A stretch of 64,000 nucleotides of DNA from Roseivirga seohaensis (GTDB taxonomy: Bacteria > Bacteroidota > Bacteroidia > Cytophagales > Cyclobacteriaceae), in NCBI RefSeq assembly GCF_001592945.1, contig NZ_LRPB01000047.1, positions 124,001-188,000 of the forward strand, in the 5' to 3' direction. The translations under genes and the position numbers were made by a program. The stretch's first letter is position 1; each line of letters starts with the position of its first letter. The notes below the pieces were generated by a model that was not told where the DNA came from, did no database searches, and worked only from the letters and a program-made list of their open reading frames with translations. Below, piece by piece: positions 54,454 to 62,705 of the stretch.

Positions 54454-54533
54454 GTTTTAGCATGATTTAAACTATGTATTATCGGTGTAATCAACTGATT
54501 AATGGTTATGTATGTGTTGTTTTGATGAGGCTA

Positions 54534-55823
54534 CTAATTGCGGCTTAGTAACTGTTTTTCGGTTTTGGTACTTTTGAACAGGTTAGGAGTAATATCAAGC
54601 ATTATCCAAACCCAATTGTTCGTATTATTGTCGGAGTTTCCTTTTAAAATCGCCATGCCTTCAGATGCGAAAAGCTGTGAATAGCCTACCTTTAAGGAGA
54701 TACTCTTTCGTACTGCGTGAGAAAACACCAAGTCTACTTCGTTACCCAATCGCTTTTTGCTGCTACCTGCTAAATCTGAAGCTGCTGAGAAGTTGTGTAA
54801 GGTTACAGATAAGCTGCTTTTAGCATTTAACTTAGTGGTGTTGGTAAGGTAAATATCGGTCAAGCCTACGTTGGGGTAATGGTTGCCCACATAGAAATAG
54901 TCCATCAAACCATTGAACTTATGATTGGTGCCATACAATGGGTTAAAGGCTTTATTCTTTTGGTTATTAGGCGCTCCATTATCGTTTCCACTGATTATTT
55001 CTGCACCAAATACAACTTTCGATTTTTCCGAAACTTGATAGTCAGCAGAGAAAGCGAGGAGGTAGGCGTTTAGGCTACTGTTGATGATGTCTTTCCCACC
55101 TTGGTAATAAATGTTAGAGGATAACCCAAGCTTGTCCTTTTTGTAGTTGGAGTGGATTCCAACAGTTTGGCTATACCTTACTTCATTGTTCTGATTGTTG
55201 GTATTGTCAATGTGCTGCAAACCATTGTTCAAAAATAGAAAACTACCTGAAAAATTAGTCCAATCCTTGTGAAGCCACATGTATTGAAAGGTTTTATAGG
55301 TACCTAAAATGTTATAGTCGTTTCCTGTGAGTTGCTCGTTCGTCTGATTGTAAGCCAAACCAACATCTAGTTTGAAGCCCTCATTTTGCCATTTCAATTG
55401 CAAGGCGTCATGACTTCTCCCTTGGGTGGCCCAATCCACATTTCCAAAAATTCGACTGTCGTCATAAATGATTTCTTGACGGCCAGCCTTAATTGCGAAT
55501 GATTCAGACAAATAAACCTTTGCCCAAGCCTGATAAATCATGAGGCCGTTTCTATCGGCTGTATTTAATTGGGGGACATCGCCCCAAACACTGATATTTT
55601 GAAAACTCAGCAATACATCAAGATTTTCGGTCTTGTAATCAATATTTAGGCGAGTTCTCTGTCCAATGAATGCTGCTGGATCGGTATTGTCTGGAAATAA
55701 GGTTTTGTAGCCATGCCGGTATTCAAAGCGACTTCTCAGCTGAGCATCTACACTGATCTGCGCATGGAGGTTTGAAAAAATGGTTAAAAACAGCACTACG
55801 AATATTCCCTTTTGTATTCCCAT
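54534..55823 (-). CDS. Alginate-export-type outer-membrane porin
   Basis: Protein of 429 residues with a signal ending at LHAQIS. It consists of antiparallel strand segments (AWAKVYLSESFAIKAGRQEIIYDDSRIFGNVDWATQGRSHDALQLKW) typical of the Alginate_exp family, found in many Bacteroidota porins. The GRQEIxYDDxR...GNVDWxxQGRxxD block is diagnostic. It lies upstream of nirK on the same strand with 166 bases between. It may carry nitrite, nitrate or other anions across the outer membrane, but the family is broad. Confidence 0.82.
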   Translation of the reverse strand: MGIQKGIFVVLFLTIFSNLHAQISVDAQLRSRFEYRHGYKTLFPDNTDPAAFIGQRTRLNIDYKTENLDVLLSFQNISVWGDVPQLNTADRNGLMIYQAWAKVYLSESFAIKAGRQEIIYDDSRIFGNVDWATQGRSHDALQLKWQNEGFKLDVGLAYNQTNEQLTGNDYNILGTYKTFQYMWLHKDWTNFSGSFLFLNNGLQHIDNTNNQNNEVRYSQTVGIHSNYKKDKLGLSSNIYYQGGKDIINSSLNAYLLAFSADYQVSEKSKVVFGAEIISGNDNGAPNNQKNKAFNPLYGTNHKFNGLMDYFYVGNHYPNVGLTDIYLTNTTKLNAKSSLSVTLHNFSAASDLAGSSKKRLGNEVDLVFSHAVRKSISLKVGYSQLFASEGMAILKGNSDNNTNNWVWIMLDITPNLFKSTKTEKQLLSRN

Positions 55824-55959
55824 AACACATTGGTTTTATGTCGAATACAAAAGTTGTATGAAATGCTAGGCTAGTCTATGATTTTAATCACCCAATTAGA
55901 TGATATAGATTGGTAGAAATAAAAAGGTTTTGAATTTATTGAATCAAAGCGTCCTTAAG

Positions 55960-58443
55960 CTAATACTTTTTCTTTACTCCCTTAATCGCAGGTTCGTTCC
56001 AAGGATCATCGGGCCAAACGTGTTTAGGGTAGCGTCTTTTCAGTTCTTTCTTCACTTCAAAATAAGCATCTGACCAAAAGCTCTTTAGATCCGAAGTGAT
56101 TTGTACTGGTTTAAAACCAGGGGAGAGCAGGTGCAGCAAAACGGATTGCTTGCCTTCATTCACCTTTGGCGTTTCGGCCAAACCAAATACTTCCTGAATG
56201 CGAACGGCCAATACAGGCGGTTCGGCATTGTCGCGGTACATCAGCTTAATTTTGGACCCACTCGGTACGGTCAAATGCGTTGGAGCCTGTTTGTCTAATT
56301 GTTGTTGCTGCTCAAAAGTGAGGCTGTGTTGCAGCACTTCTTTTAGGTTGATTTTCTTTAAATCTTCAGGCCGTTTGACGTTGGCTAAATACGGACTCAG
56401 CCATTCAGCATTGGTTTGTAAAAGGCTAGAGGTGCTTACTTCTGGCCATTGTTCTTGCGGGTTCCACTTTCTCAAACTGAGAATTCTATTTTGCCATTGC
56501 TGAACCTCTTCGTTAAAATCTAGAAGTTGTTCACCTTCCTTTTTTAATGCTTCAGAAATGGCAGCCACCTTATGACTTTCATCTGGCGAGGGCAGGGGCT
56601 TGCTTTGCAATACGATGCTACCAATGCGTAAATCCTTTGTGGCAATCAATCCACCTTCACTGGTATCCCAAGTAATGACTTCCGTTTCTTTTACCAAAGG
56701 TGCTAAATCGCGAGGGTTCAAAGGCGAAGCCATAAAAATTTTGCCCATTCCTTCACGGGCGTCAATATGGCAAATGGCCAACCAAGGCTCATCGGCCAAG
56801 TCTTCTCGGTGGCCTGCCATAGCGTATCGACCGTTAGAAAGTTGGAATTGGGCATTGTTGCCGGGACGCGCAAAGGCAATTCTTTCGGGGTAAGCACGGG
56901 TAATTAGCACGCCTGTTTCAAAAGGATCAACACTGTTATTGTCGGGTTCGATATTGAAAAGACTACGATACTGCTCTGCAATTTTCTCGATACGGCCCAT
57001 TTTGCGGTTGTCGCGGTTTTCTCGCCTATGGACTCTGAGCGCCTCAATTCGGGCGTTGATGTCAATGCCTGCTTCTCGGCCCAGCGGATCTCTTTCTTCT
57101 AATAAAGCGGCAATATCAGTGGCCAATTCCAATTGATCATCTTCTTTAGCCATCAGCAGCATATGCGCAATTCGTGGATGACAAGGCAAACGAAGCATCT
57201 TCTTACCATGTGCTGTGATTCTACCGTTTTCTAATGCTTCTAACTGATGCAATAAATCAGTGGCTTGCGCTAAAGGGCCTTTCGGAGGAGGCGTAAGCCA
57301 AGTCATTTGTTGCACATCCGTTATGCCCCATTGCGACATGTCGAGGACTAGTGAAGCCAAATCTGCTTCAAGAATTTCTGGGGTAATGTGTTCTGTTAAT
57401 CGTTGTTGGGTTACTGCAGACCACATGCGATAACAAACGCCTGAACTTAATCGGCCAGCCCTTCCTGCCCGTTGGTCGGCTGAATCTCTTGAAATACGAA
57501 CCGTTTCTAGTCGAGACAAACCAGAGTTGGGATCGAATTTAGAGGTGCGTCCAAAACCACTATCCACCACTACTTTAATGCCTTCAATGGTTAAACTGGT
57601 TTCGGCAATGGAAGTGGCTAAAACTACTTTTCGATTTCCATTTCTATCTGGTAAAATGGCTGCAGCTTGTTGCCTTTGGGGCAGCGAACCGTAGAGCATA
57701 TGGATGGAAAACCCACGTAGTTCTCTCCTTAAAATTTCGTTGGCGGTATGGATTTCCCGCTGTCCAGGCAAGAAAACCAGAATGTCACCTTCATGGGCTT
57801 TTGCGGCTTTCATCACGGTTCTGGCACAAAGCTCGGCCATTGAAAATTCATCAATATCGTTTTCGTAACGCACTTCAACTGGATATTGCTTGCCTTTACT
57901 GACTATGGCAGGCGCCTTCAACAGTGAAGTTAATTGCGGCATGTTCAGTGTGGCCGACATAACCATAATGCGCAAATCGCTGCGTAAAACTTGTTGGGCT
58001 TCGCGGCAGAGCGCCAAGGCCACATCGGCATGGATACTGCGTTCGTGGAATTCATCAAAAATAACCAAACCCACATTCTCCAAAGCATTATCGTTTTGGA
58101 TCATTCGAGTCAGAATTCCTTCGGTAAGTACTTCTATTTTAGTGTGTTCAGAAGTTCTGTTTTCAAACCGAATCCGAAAACCGACTGTTTGGCCCACAGG
58201 TTCTTCCAAAAAGTAGGAGAGGCGTTCGGCAATGGTTCTGGCGGCCAATCTTCGTGGTTCTAGCATCAATATCTTCTTTCCTTCTAACCACGGCTCGCTC
58301 AGCAAAGCAAGAGGAAGAAGCGTGCTTTTACCAGCTCCTGGAGGTGCATTTACGATCAGCGTATTTCCTTGGCTAAGGTGCTGGCGCACATCGTCAATAA
58401 TTTCGGTAACGGGAAGCTGAACGGAATGCGGATCGAATGACAA
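55960..58443 (-). CDS. hrpB: ATP-dependent helicase HrpB
   Basis: DExH-box helicase of 827 residues. Walker A VNAPPGAGKSTLLPLALL, EPRRLAARTIAERLS, DEFHERSIHADVALALCRE, the SATLN motif and SSGVCYRMWS are all in place. The helicase C-terminal half includes DQRAGRAGRLSSGVCY, and the tail is the long HrpB-type C-terminal domain ending with HVWPDDPWNEPAIKGVKKKY. The length is typical for HrpB. Its RNA substrates are poorly known. A single gene reading leftward. Confidence 0.95.
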   Translation of the reverse strand: MSFDPHSVQLPVTEIIDDVRQHLSQGNTLIVNAPPGAGKSTLLPLALLSEPWLEGKKILMLEPRRLAARTIAERLSYFLEEPVGQTVGFRIRFENRTSEHTKIEVLTEGILTRMIQNDNALENVGLVIFDEFHERSIHADVALALCREAQQVLRSDLRIMVMSATLNMPQLTSLLKAPAIVSKGKQYPVEVRYENDIDEFSMAELCARTVMKAAKAHEGDILVFLPGQREIHTANEILRRELRGFSIHMLYGSLPQRQQAAAILPDRNGNRKVVLATSIAETSLTIEGIKVVVDSGFGRTSKFDPNSGLSRLETVRISRDSADQRAGRAGRLSSGVCYRMWSAVTQQRLTEHITPEILEADLASLVLDMSQWGITDVQQMTWLTPPPKGPLAQATDLLHQLEALENGRITAHGKKMLRLPCHPRIAHMLLMAKEDDQLELATDIAALLEERDPLGREAGIDINARIEALRVHRRENRDNRKMGRIEKIAEQYRSLFNIEPDNNSVDPFETGVLITRAYPERIAFARPGNNAQFQLSNGRYAMAGHREDLADEPWLAICHIDAREGMGKIFMASPLNPRDLAPLVKETEVITWDTSEGGLIATKDLRIGSIVLQSKPLPSPDESHKVAAISEALKKEGEQLLDFNEEVQQWQNRILSLRKWNPQEQWPEVSTSSLLQTNAEWLSPYLANVKRPEDLKKINLKEVLQHSLTFEQQQQLDKQAPTHLTVPSGSKIKLMYRDNAEPPVLAVRIQEVFGLAETPKVNEGKQSVLLHLLSPGFKPVQITSDLKSFWSDAYFEVKKELKRRYPKHVWPDDPWNEPAIKGVKKKY

Positions 58444-58601
58444 AGCTTGATTAAATTTAGATTAGATGAGTAAGCAAAATTAAGCTGCTTTTATTTAGCT
58501 TAAAAACCCTTTGGGGCAAAAGCTTTGAATGACACTAGCGGTAGCAAGGATTGATGAAAATTATCCTAAATTCACCCCGTACACAAATTGATTATTACAC
58601 C

Positions 58602-59909
58602 ATGAAAAAGCCCATTTTATCGCTTATTACATTTTTTATCGTTTCCTCGCTAAGCTTTACGAGTTGCCAAACGCCTTATGAGATCACTCAGGATGAAGTG
58701 ACAAGAGTTGTTTCCACCTTGGCTTCCGATGAAATGGAAGGTCGAATGATTTTTACTCCAGGAATTGAAAAGGCCTCTCAGTTTATTCAGGAAGAGTTTA
58801 AAAAGGCAGGTTTAGAGTATTTGGAAGGAATGGACAGCTACAATCAGCAGTTTAATATTTATTCGATTGCTCCAGAAAGCATGGCAGCTACATTGAATGG
58901 AAAAGCGATTGACGCGGCAGATATGATGGCCATGTCGAATTCTGAAGGTTTTGATTGGACGAATGTTGCCGACTTAAACGTAAGAACGATTGGTGCTGAT
59001 GATAATTTTCAGAGCACTTACAATGAAATTAGAAGAGGAACAGGCAAGAATTTGGTATTGGTAAATCCTGCGCACAAAGATATATTCAATCGTTACAAAG
59101 GCTTTTCATCACGTGGAAGCAGAGTGGTTGCTTTAGACCCTGACAATGCTACTGTGATGGTAATTTCTGATTTGACCGCAGTATCGTCTGTTGATATTGA
59201 AGTGCAAAACACGGTAACCACACAAAGCCTTTCTAACGTAACAGGAAAAATTTCAGGTAACAGAGCCAACGAAATTGTTCTTTTTGGAGCGCATTACGAT
59301 CACTTGGGTATTCGTGAAGGTATGGAAGGCGATAACCTTTTCAACGGGGCTAATGACGATGCTTCTGGTACTACAGCAGTAATTGAATTGGCGAAATACT
59401 TTGCCGCATCGGGCAAGAAGCCAGAAAGAACAATTGTTTTTGTAGCCTTTACGGCTGAAGAAAGTGGGGGATATGGCTCAAGACATTTCTCTGAACAATT
59501 GAATCCAGACGAAATTGTAGCCATGTTTAATATTGAAATGATTGGAAAAGGAGCGAAAGAAGGGCCAAACACGGCTTGGATTACAGGTTTTGAAAAGTCT
59601 AGCTTTGGTAAATTATTACAAGATGCGGTGGAAGGAACGGAATATACTTTCTATCCAGATCCTTATCCAACTCAGAACTTATTCTACAGATCTGACAATG
59701 CTACATTGGCGAGATTGGGCGTTCCTGCACACTCTATCAGTACTACGCAAATCGACATTGATCAGGATTACCACAAAGCTTCTGATGAAGTAAGTACTTT
59801 GGATATGGCGCATATGACCAATACCATCAAGGCCATTGCGAAAGCTGCAGAAGGAATGATCTCTGGTGAACAAACACCAACAAGGGTTGACCCAACTGGT
59901 TTAAGATAA
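58602..59909 (+). CDS. M28-family zinc peptidase, lipoprotein
   Basis: Lipoprotein of 435 residues from the ATG at 58602 (VSSLSFTSC lipobox), upstream in-frame Met codons rejected because they add no signal. Zinc ligands of M28 peptidases are visible: His and Asp in FGAHYDHLG and GANDDASGTTAVIELAKYF, the Glu pair in AFTAEESGGYGSRHF, and the final His in LGVPAHSISTTQIDIDQDYHKASDE. Where many M28 members have NxDMIG, here it reads FNIEMIGKG, an Asp-to-Glu change. It is an aminopeptidase-like enzyme on the envelope surface. It has its own terminator. Confidence 0.88.
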   Translation: MKKPILSLITFFIVSSLSFTSCQTPYEITQDEVTRVVSTLASDEMEGRMIFTPGIEKASQFIQEEFKKAGLEYLEGMDSYNQQFNIYSIAPESMAATLNGKAIDAADMMAMSNSEGFDWTNVADLNVRTIGADDNFQSTYNEIRRGTGKNLVLVNPAHKDIFNRYKGFSSRGSRVVALDPDNATVMVISDLTAVSSVDIEVQNTVTTQSLSNVTGKISGNRANEIVLFGAHYDHLGIREGMEGDNLFNGANDDASGTTAVIELAKYFAASGKKPERTIVFVAFTAEESGGYGSRHFSEQLNPDEIVAMFNIEMIGKGAKEGPNTAWITGFEKSSFGKLLQDAVEGTEYTFYPDPYPTQNLFYRSDNATLARLGVPAHSISTTQIDIDQDYHKASDEVSTLDMAHMTNTIKAIAKAAEGMISGEQTPTRVDPTGLR

Positions 59910-59930
59910 ACCGAAAGAAAATTTATTAAA

Positions 59931-59964
59931 AAGGCTCATTCGCATTTGCGGATGAGCCTTTTTT
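59931..59964 (+). terminator. Terminator of the M28 peptidase gene
   Basis: Long stem AAGGCTCAT-TCGC / GCGG-ATGAGCCTT (59931-59943 and 59948-59960, one G-U pair) with the loop ATTT, followed by six T. Confidence 0.9.
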
Positions 59965-60034
59965 GGTTCTATGCATATAGGTGAGGAACTATCGGTTGGA
60001 AACCGATTTGTAGTTCCTTTGTGATACTATCGGG

Positions 60035-60275
60035 TAGGAGTTGGTAGGTGGTGTTCCGAAGTATCGAGAGGCGCACCTCGTCAGTTACAACTGTTGAGGC
60101 CGTCTACTCGATTATCGCTTCGGTGTTCTTTTTCGTCCGTCTGTTTGTCGGTCGTTTTGGTCGTGCGGTTGGACAGACACACTCTTTGACAAGCTTTGGA
60201 TTGAGCGGTGGCTTGCGCGGCTTAGCAATGTATGTGGCTGTGAAGCGTGGGCTTTATGTTGTATTGTTCCTGTCA
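60035..60275. other. Atypical G+C-richer block at the island boundary
   Basis: Between the peptidase terminator and the hsdR stop codon lies about 240 bases visibly richer in G and C than the surrounding DNA (for example GAGGCGCACCTC, GTCGTTTTGGTCGTGCGGTTGG, GGATTGAGCGGTGGCTTGCG). A plus-strand open frame at 60048-60299 has a low-complexity, unconvincing translation and overlaps hsdR, so no gene is called. The composition shift suggests imported DNA at the island edge, possibly part of the integrated element. Confidence 0.4.
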
Positions 60276-62603
60276 TTACGCCACTTTCTGATTATATAGA
60301 TGTTCCTGAAATTCAATAAACAGTCGGCTGATGTTTGCTACGTCTCCCAATATTTCTTTTGCATCTTCCAATGATTGATACTTGTTTGTCAGTAGGATTG
60401 GCAATTTCTCCTGGTCGAGTTCATCAACGCCTGTATCAACGTATTTGCTCAATACGAAGGCGATAAATTCTCTTTGTTTGTCATTCAGTAAGGCAAAGAT
60501 TGTTGCTTCGGCTGCTTTGGCTCTCGCTTCTCTGGTCATGGCGATATAGTCTCCATTGAAAACATATTCCAATACGTCATACAAGTCACTTTTTTCCATA
60601 TTTACCAACTTTTGTAAAGTCAGTAAGTCTTCTTTTGGAAAACCTGCTGCATCTAAGTTTTCGAGTAAAGTTTTTCGGGTCAGTGGATTGCTCCATAGTT
60701 TCTGCAGTTCTTCTTCATCTTTGAAAAGTTTGGGTAATTCACCAAACAGATTATTCAAAAATTCTTCTGCCGAAATCGGTTTGCCATCTGCACTCCAAAA
60801 GGAGGTTTGAACGGTATGCTGAATGGTTCTTTCTTTACCGTCTCGAAGTTTGACCTTAACTCTTTTCTTTTTGGGTCTTGGCTCGTCAGGATCTTCGACA
60901 TCTGGCTTGTCTTTAGGATCAGGTGTTGGATAGGGTTTTGGTTCTCTCGGTTCAGGTTCTAATGGTTCGCCATCCCATTCAGGGTCGCTGAAATGTTTGT
61001 AGGCATCTACAAAGTCGTAAATGGTAAAAAACTCTTTGTCGTCAAATAAGCGTGTGCCACGACCAACAATTTGTTTAAACTCAATCATGGAGTTAACAGG
61101 GCGAAGCAAAACGATATTCCGAATATTTCTTGCATCTACTCCTGTTGAAAGCTTTTGTGAAGTGGTTAGAATGGTTGGCAAAGTCTTTTCATTGTCCTGA
61201 AATTCCCGTAACAGTCTTTCGCCTTCTTCTCCATCATTGGCAGTTACGCGAACGCAATAGAATGGGTCTTTACTCTTGGCATATTGGTTTACCAAATCTC
61301 TAAGCAACGCTGCATGAGCTTGATTGGCTCCAAAGATGATGGCCTTTTCATTTTGGTTGGCTTCTTCCAAAAAGATGTTTACCCGCTTGGCTTCACGCTC
61401 TACAATTTCAATGCTTCGGTTAAAGTCTTTTTCTTCATAGAGTTTGCCTTCTTCAATTTCGCCTTCCACAATGGTATCGTCCGAAGTGTAGCGGTAATCG
61501 TCTAAAGTGGTTTTGATGCGTTTTACTTTGAAAGGCGTTAAGAAACCATCATTGATACCTTCTTTCAGCGAATAGATGTAAACAGGCTCACCAAAGTATT
61601 TGTAGGTGTCCACATTATCGTCTCGTTTGGGTGTAGCGGTTAAACCCAATTGAACGGCTGGACTGAAATACTCTAAAATGCCACGCCAATTGCTTTCATT
61701 ATTTGCTCCACCACGGTGGCACTCGTCAATGATGATGAAATCAAAATAGTCTTTGGGATATTCTCCAAAATAGGGAGCAGGTTTTCCTTCTTCGTCTGTT
61801 CCGCTCATGAAGGTTTGGAAAATGGTAAAGAAAATGCTGCCGTTGGTTGGTACTCTTCCTTTCTTTTTGATCTCGCTGGGCTTTATCCGAACCAATGCAT
61901 CTTCGGGAAATGCTGAAAAGGAATTGAAAGCCTGATTGGCTAAAATATTTCTGTCTGCTAAAAACAAAATTCTCGGTCTGCGGCTGCCGTCTCGTTGCAA
62001 AGTCCAACGTGTTTGAAACAACTTCCAAGTGATTTGAAAAGCAATGGCCGTTTTTCCTGTTCCTGTCGCAAGAGTGAGTAATAATTTGTCTTTGCCGCTT
62101 GCTATGACTTCAAGAGCACGTTGAACAGCTATTTCTTGATAATAACGCAATTGCCAGGTCCCGCTCTTATCTTCAAATGGAACATTGGCAAATTTCTCTC
62201 TCCATTCGTTTTGTTCTGCAAAGGTCTTGTTCCAAAGTTCTTCTGGGCTTAGAAAGTTCGCTACCAAACCTTCTTCGCCTGTTTTCATGCAGATTTGGTA
62301 AATGGCTTTGCCGTTGCTGCTGTAGGTGGTTTCTAATTGAAGCTTCTCGGCATATTGCTTGGCTTGCATCACGCCTTCACCTACTTCCAATTCATCACTT
62401 TTGGCTTCTATCACGGCCAACTTGATGCCTTTATGCACTAAAATATAATCCGCAATAATCTTCCTGCCACGACCGCCACCTGATTGGATTTTGCCTTCAG
62501 TAATGCGGTATTCACGCAGCACCTTAGAGCCTTCTACCACGCCCCAACCGCAAGCCTTTAGTTTGGGGTCAATTAGTTCTGCTCTTGTTTCTGCTTCGTT
62601 CAT
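60276..62603 (-). CDS. hsdR: Type I restriction enzyme R subunit (HsdR-like)
   Basis: Protein of 775 residues that cuts DNA after ATP-driven translocation. The endonuclease core is in the first 70 residues: KIIADYILVHKGIKLAVIEAKSDE, a PD-(D/E)xK-like Asp-Glu-Ala-Lys pattern. The helicase motor has LLTLATGTGKTAIAFQ (motif I), IIIDECHRGG (DECH), LTATPKRDDNV (III) and VGRGTRLFDDKEFFTIYDFVDAYKHFSDP (VI). A proline-rich linker (PKPYPTPDPKDKPDVEDP) leads to a C-terminal EcoEI-like domain. The hsdM and hsdS genes are not in the window, so they must lie to the right. Confidence 0.88.
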   Translation of the reverse strand: MNEAETRAELIDPKLKACGWGVVEGSKVLREYRITEGKIQSGGGRGRKIIADYILVHKGIKLAVIEAKSDELEVGEGVMQAKQYAEKLQLETTYSSNGKAIYQICMKTGEEGLVANFLSPEELWNKTFAEQNEWREKFANVPFEDKSGTWQLRYYQEIAVQRALEVIASGKDKLLLTLATGTGKTAIAFQITWKLFQTRWTLQRDGSRRPRILFLADRNILANQAFNSFSAFPEDALVRIKPSEIKKKGRVPTNGSIFFTIFQTFMSGTDEEGKPAPYFGEYPKDYFDFIIIDECHRGGANNESNWRGILEYFSPAVQLGLTATPKRDDNVDTYKYFGEPVYIYSLKEGINDGFLTPFKVKRIKTTLDDYRYTSDDTIVEGEIEEGKLYEEKDFNRSIEIVEREAKRVNIFLEEANQNEKAIIFGANQAHAALLRDLVNQYAKSKDPFYCVRVTANDGEEGERLLREFQDNEKTLPTILTTSQKLSTGVDARNIRNIVLLRPVNSMIEFKQIVGRGTRLFDDKEFFTIYDFVDAYKHFSDPEWDGEPLEPEPREPKPYPTPDPKDKPDVEDPDEPRPKKKRVKVKLRDGKERTIQHTVQTSFWSADGKPISAEEFLNNLFGELPKLFKDEEELQKLWSNPLTRKTLLENLDAAGFPKEDLLTLQKLVNMEKSDLYDVLEYVFNGDYIAMTREARAKAAEATIFALLNDKQREFIAFVLSKYVDTGVDELDQEKLPILLTNKYQSLEDAKEILGDVANISRLFIEFQEHLYNQKVA

Positions 62604-62612
62604 CTTGTATGT

Positions 62613-62702
62613 TTTATCAAATGACTATCAAATAAGCTCCCCTTGGTTTTCAACAATTTAGGGTAGTTTTCAACAAGATTTGTCAAATAACCATCAAATA
62701 AG
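62613..62702. repeat. Direct repeats between hsdR and the AlbA_2 gene
   Basis: Two 24-base near-identical repeats occupy the ends of the 102-base gap: TTTATCAAATGACTATCAAATAAG-type at 62613-62636 and the TTTGTCAAATAACCATCAAATAAG-type at 62679-62702. Between them GTTTTCAACAA is present twice with a 20-base period (62646-62656 and 62666-62676). The double repeat has the form of a tandem protein-binding array. Confidence 0.6.
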
Positions 62703-62705
62703 AAT

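Noticed and set aside
60048-60299. Plus-strand 83-codon frame in the G+C-rich block
   Set aside because: Low-complexity translation without a plausible start site, and it overlaps the 3' end of hsdR on the other strand.
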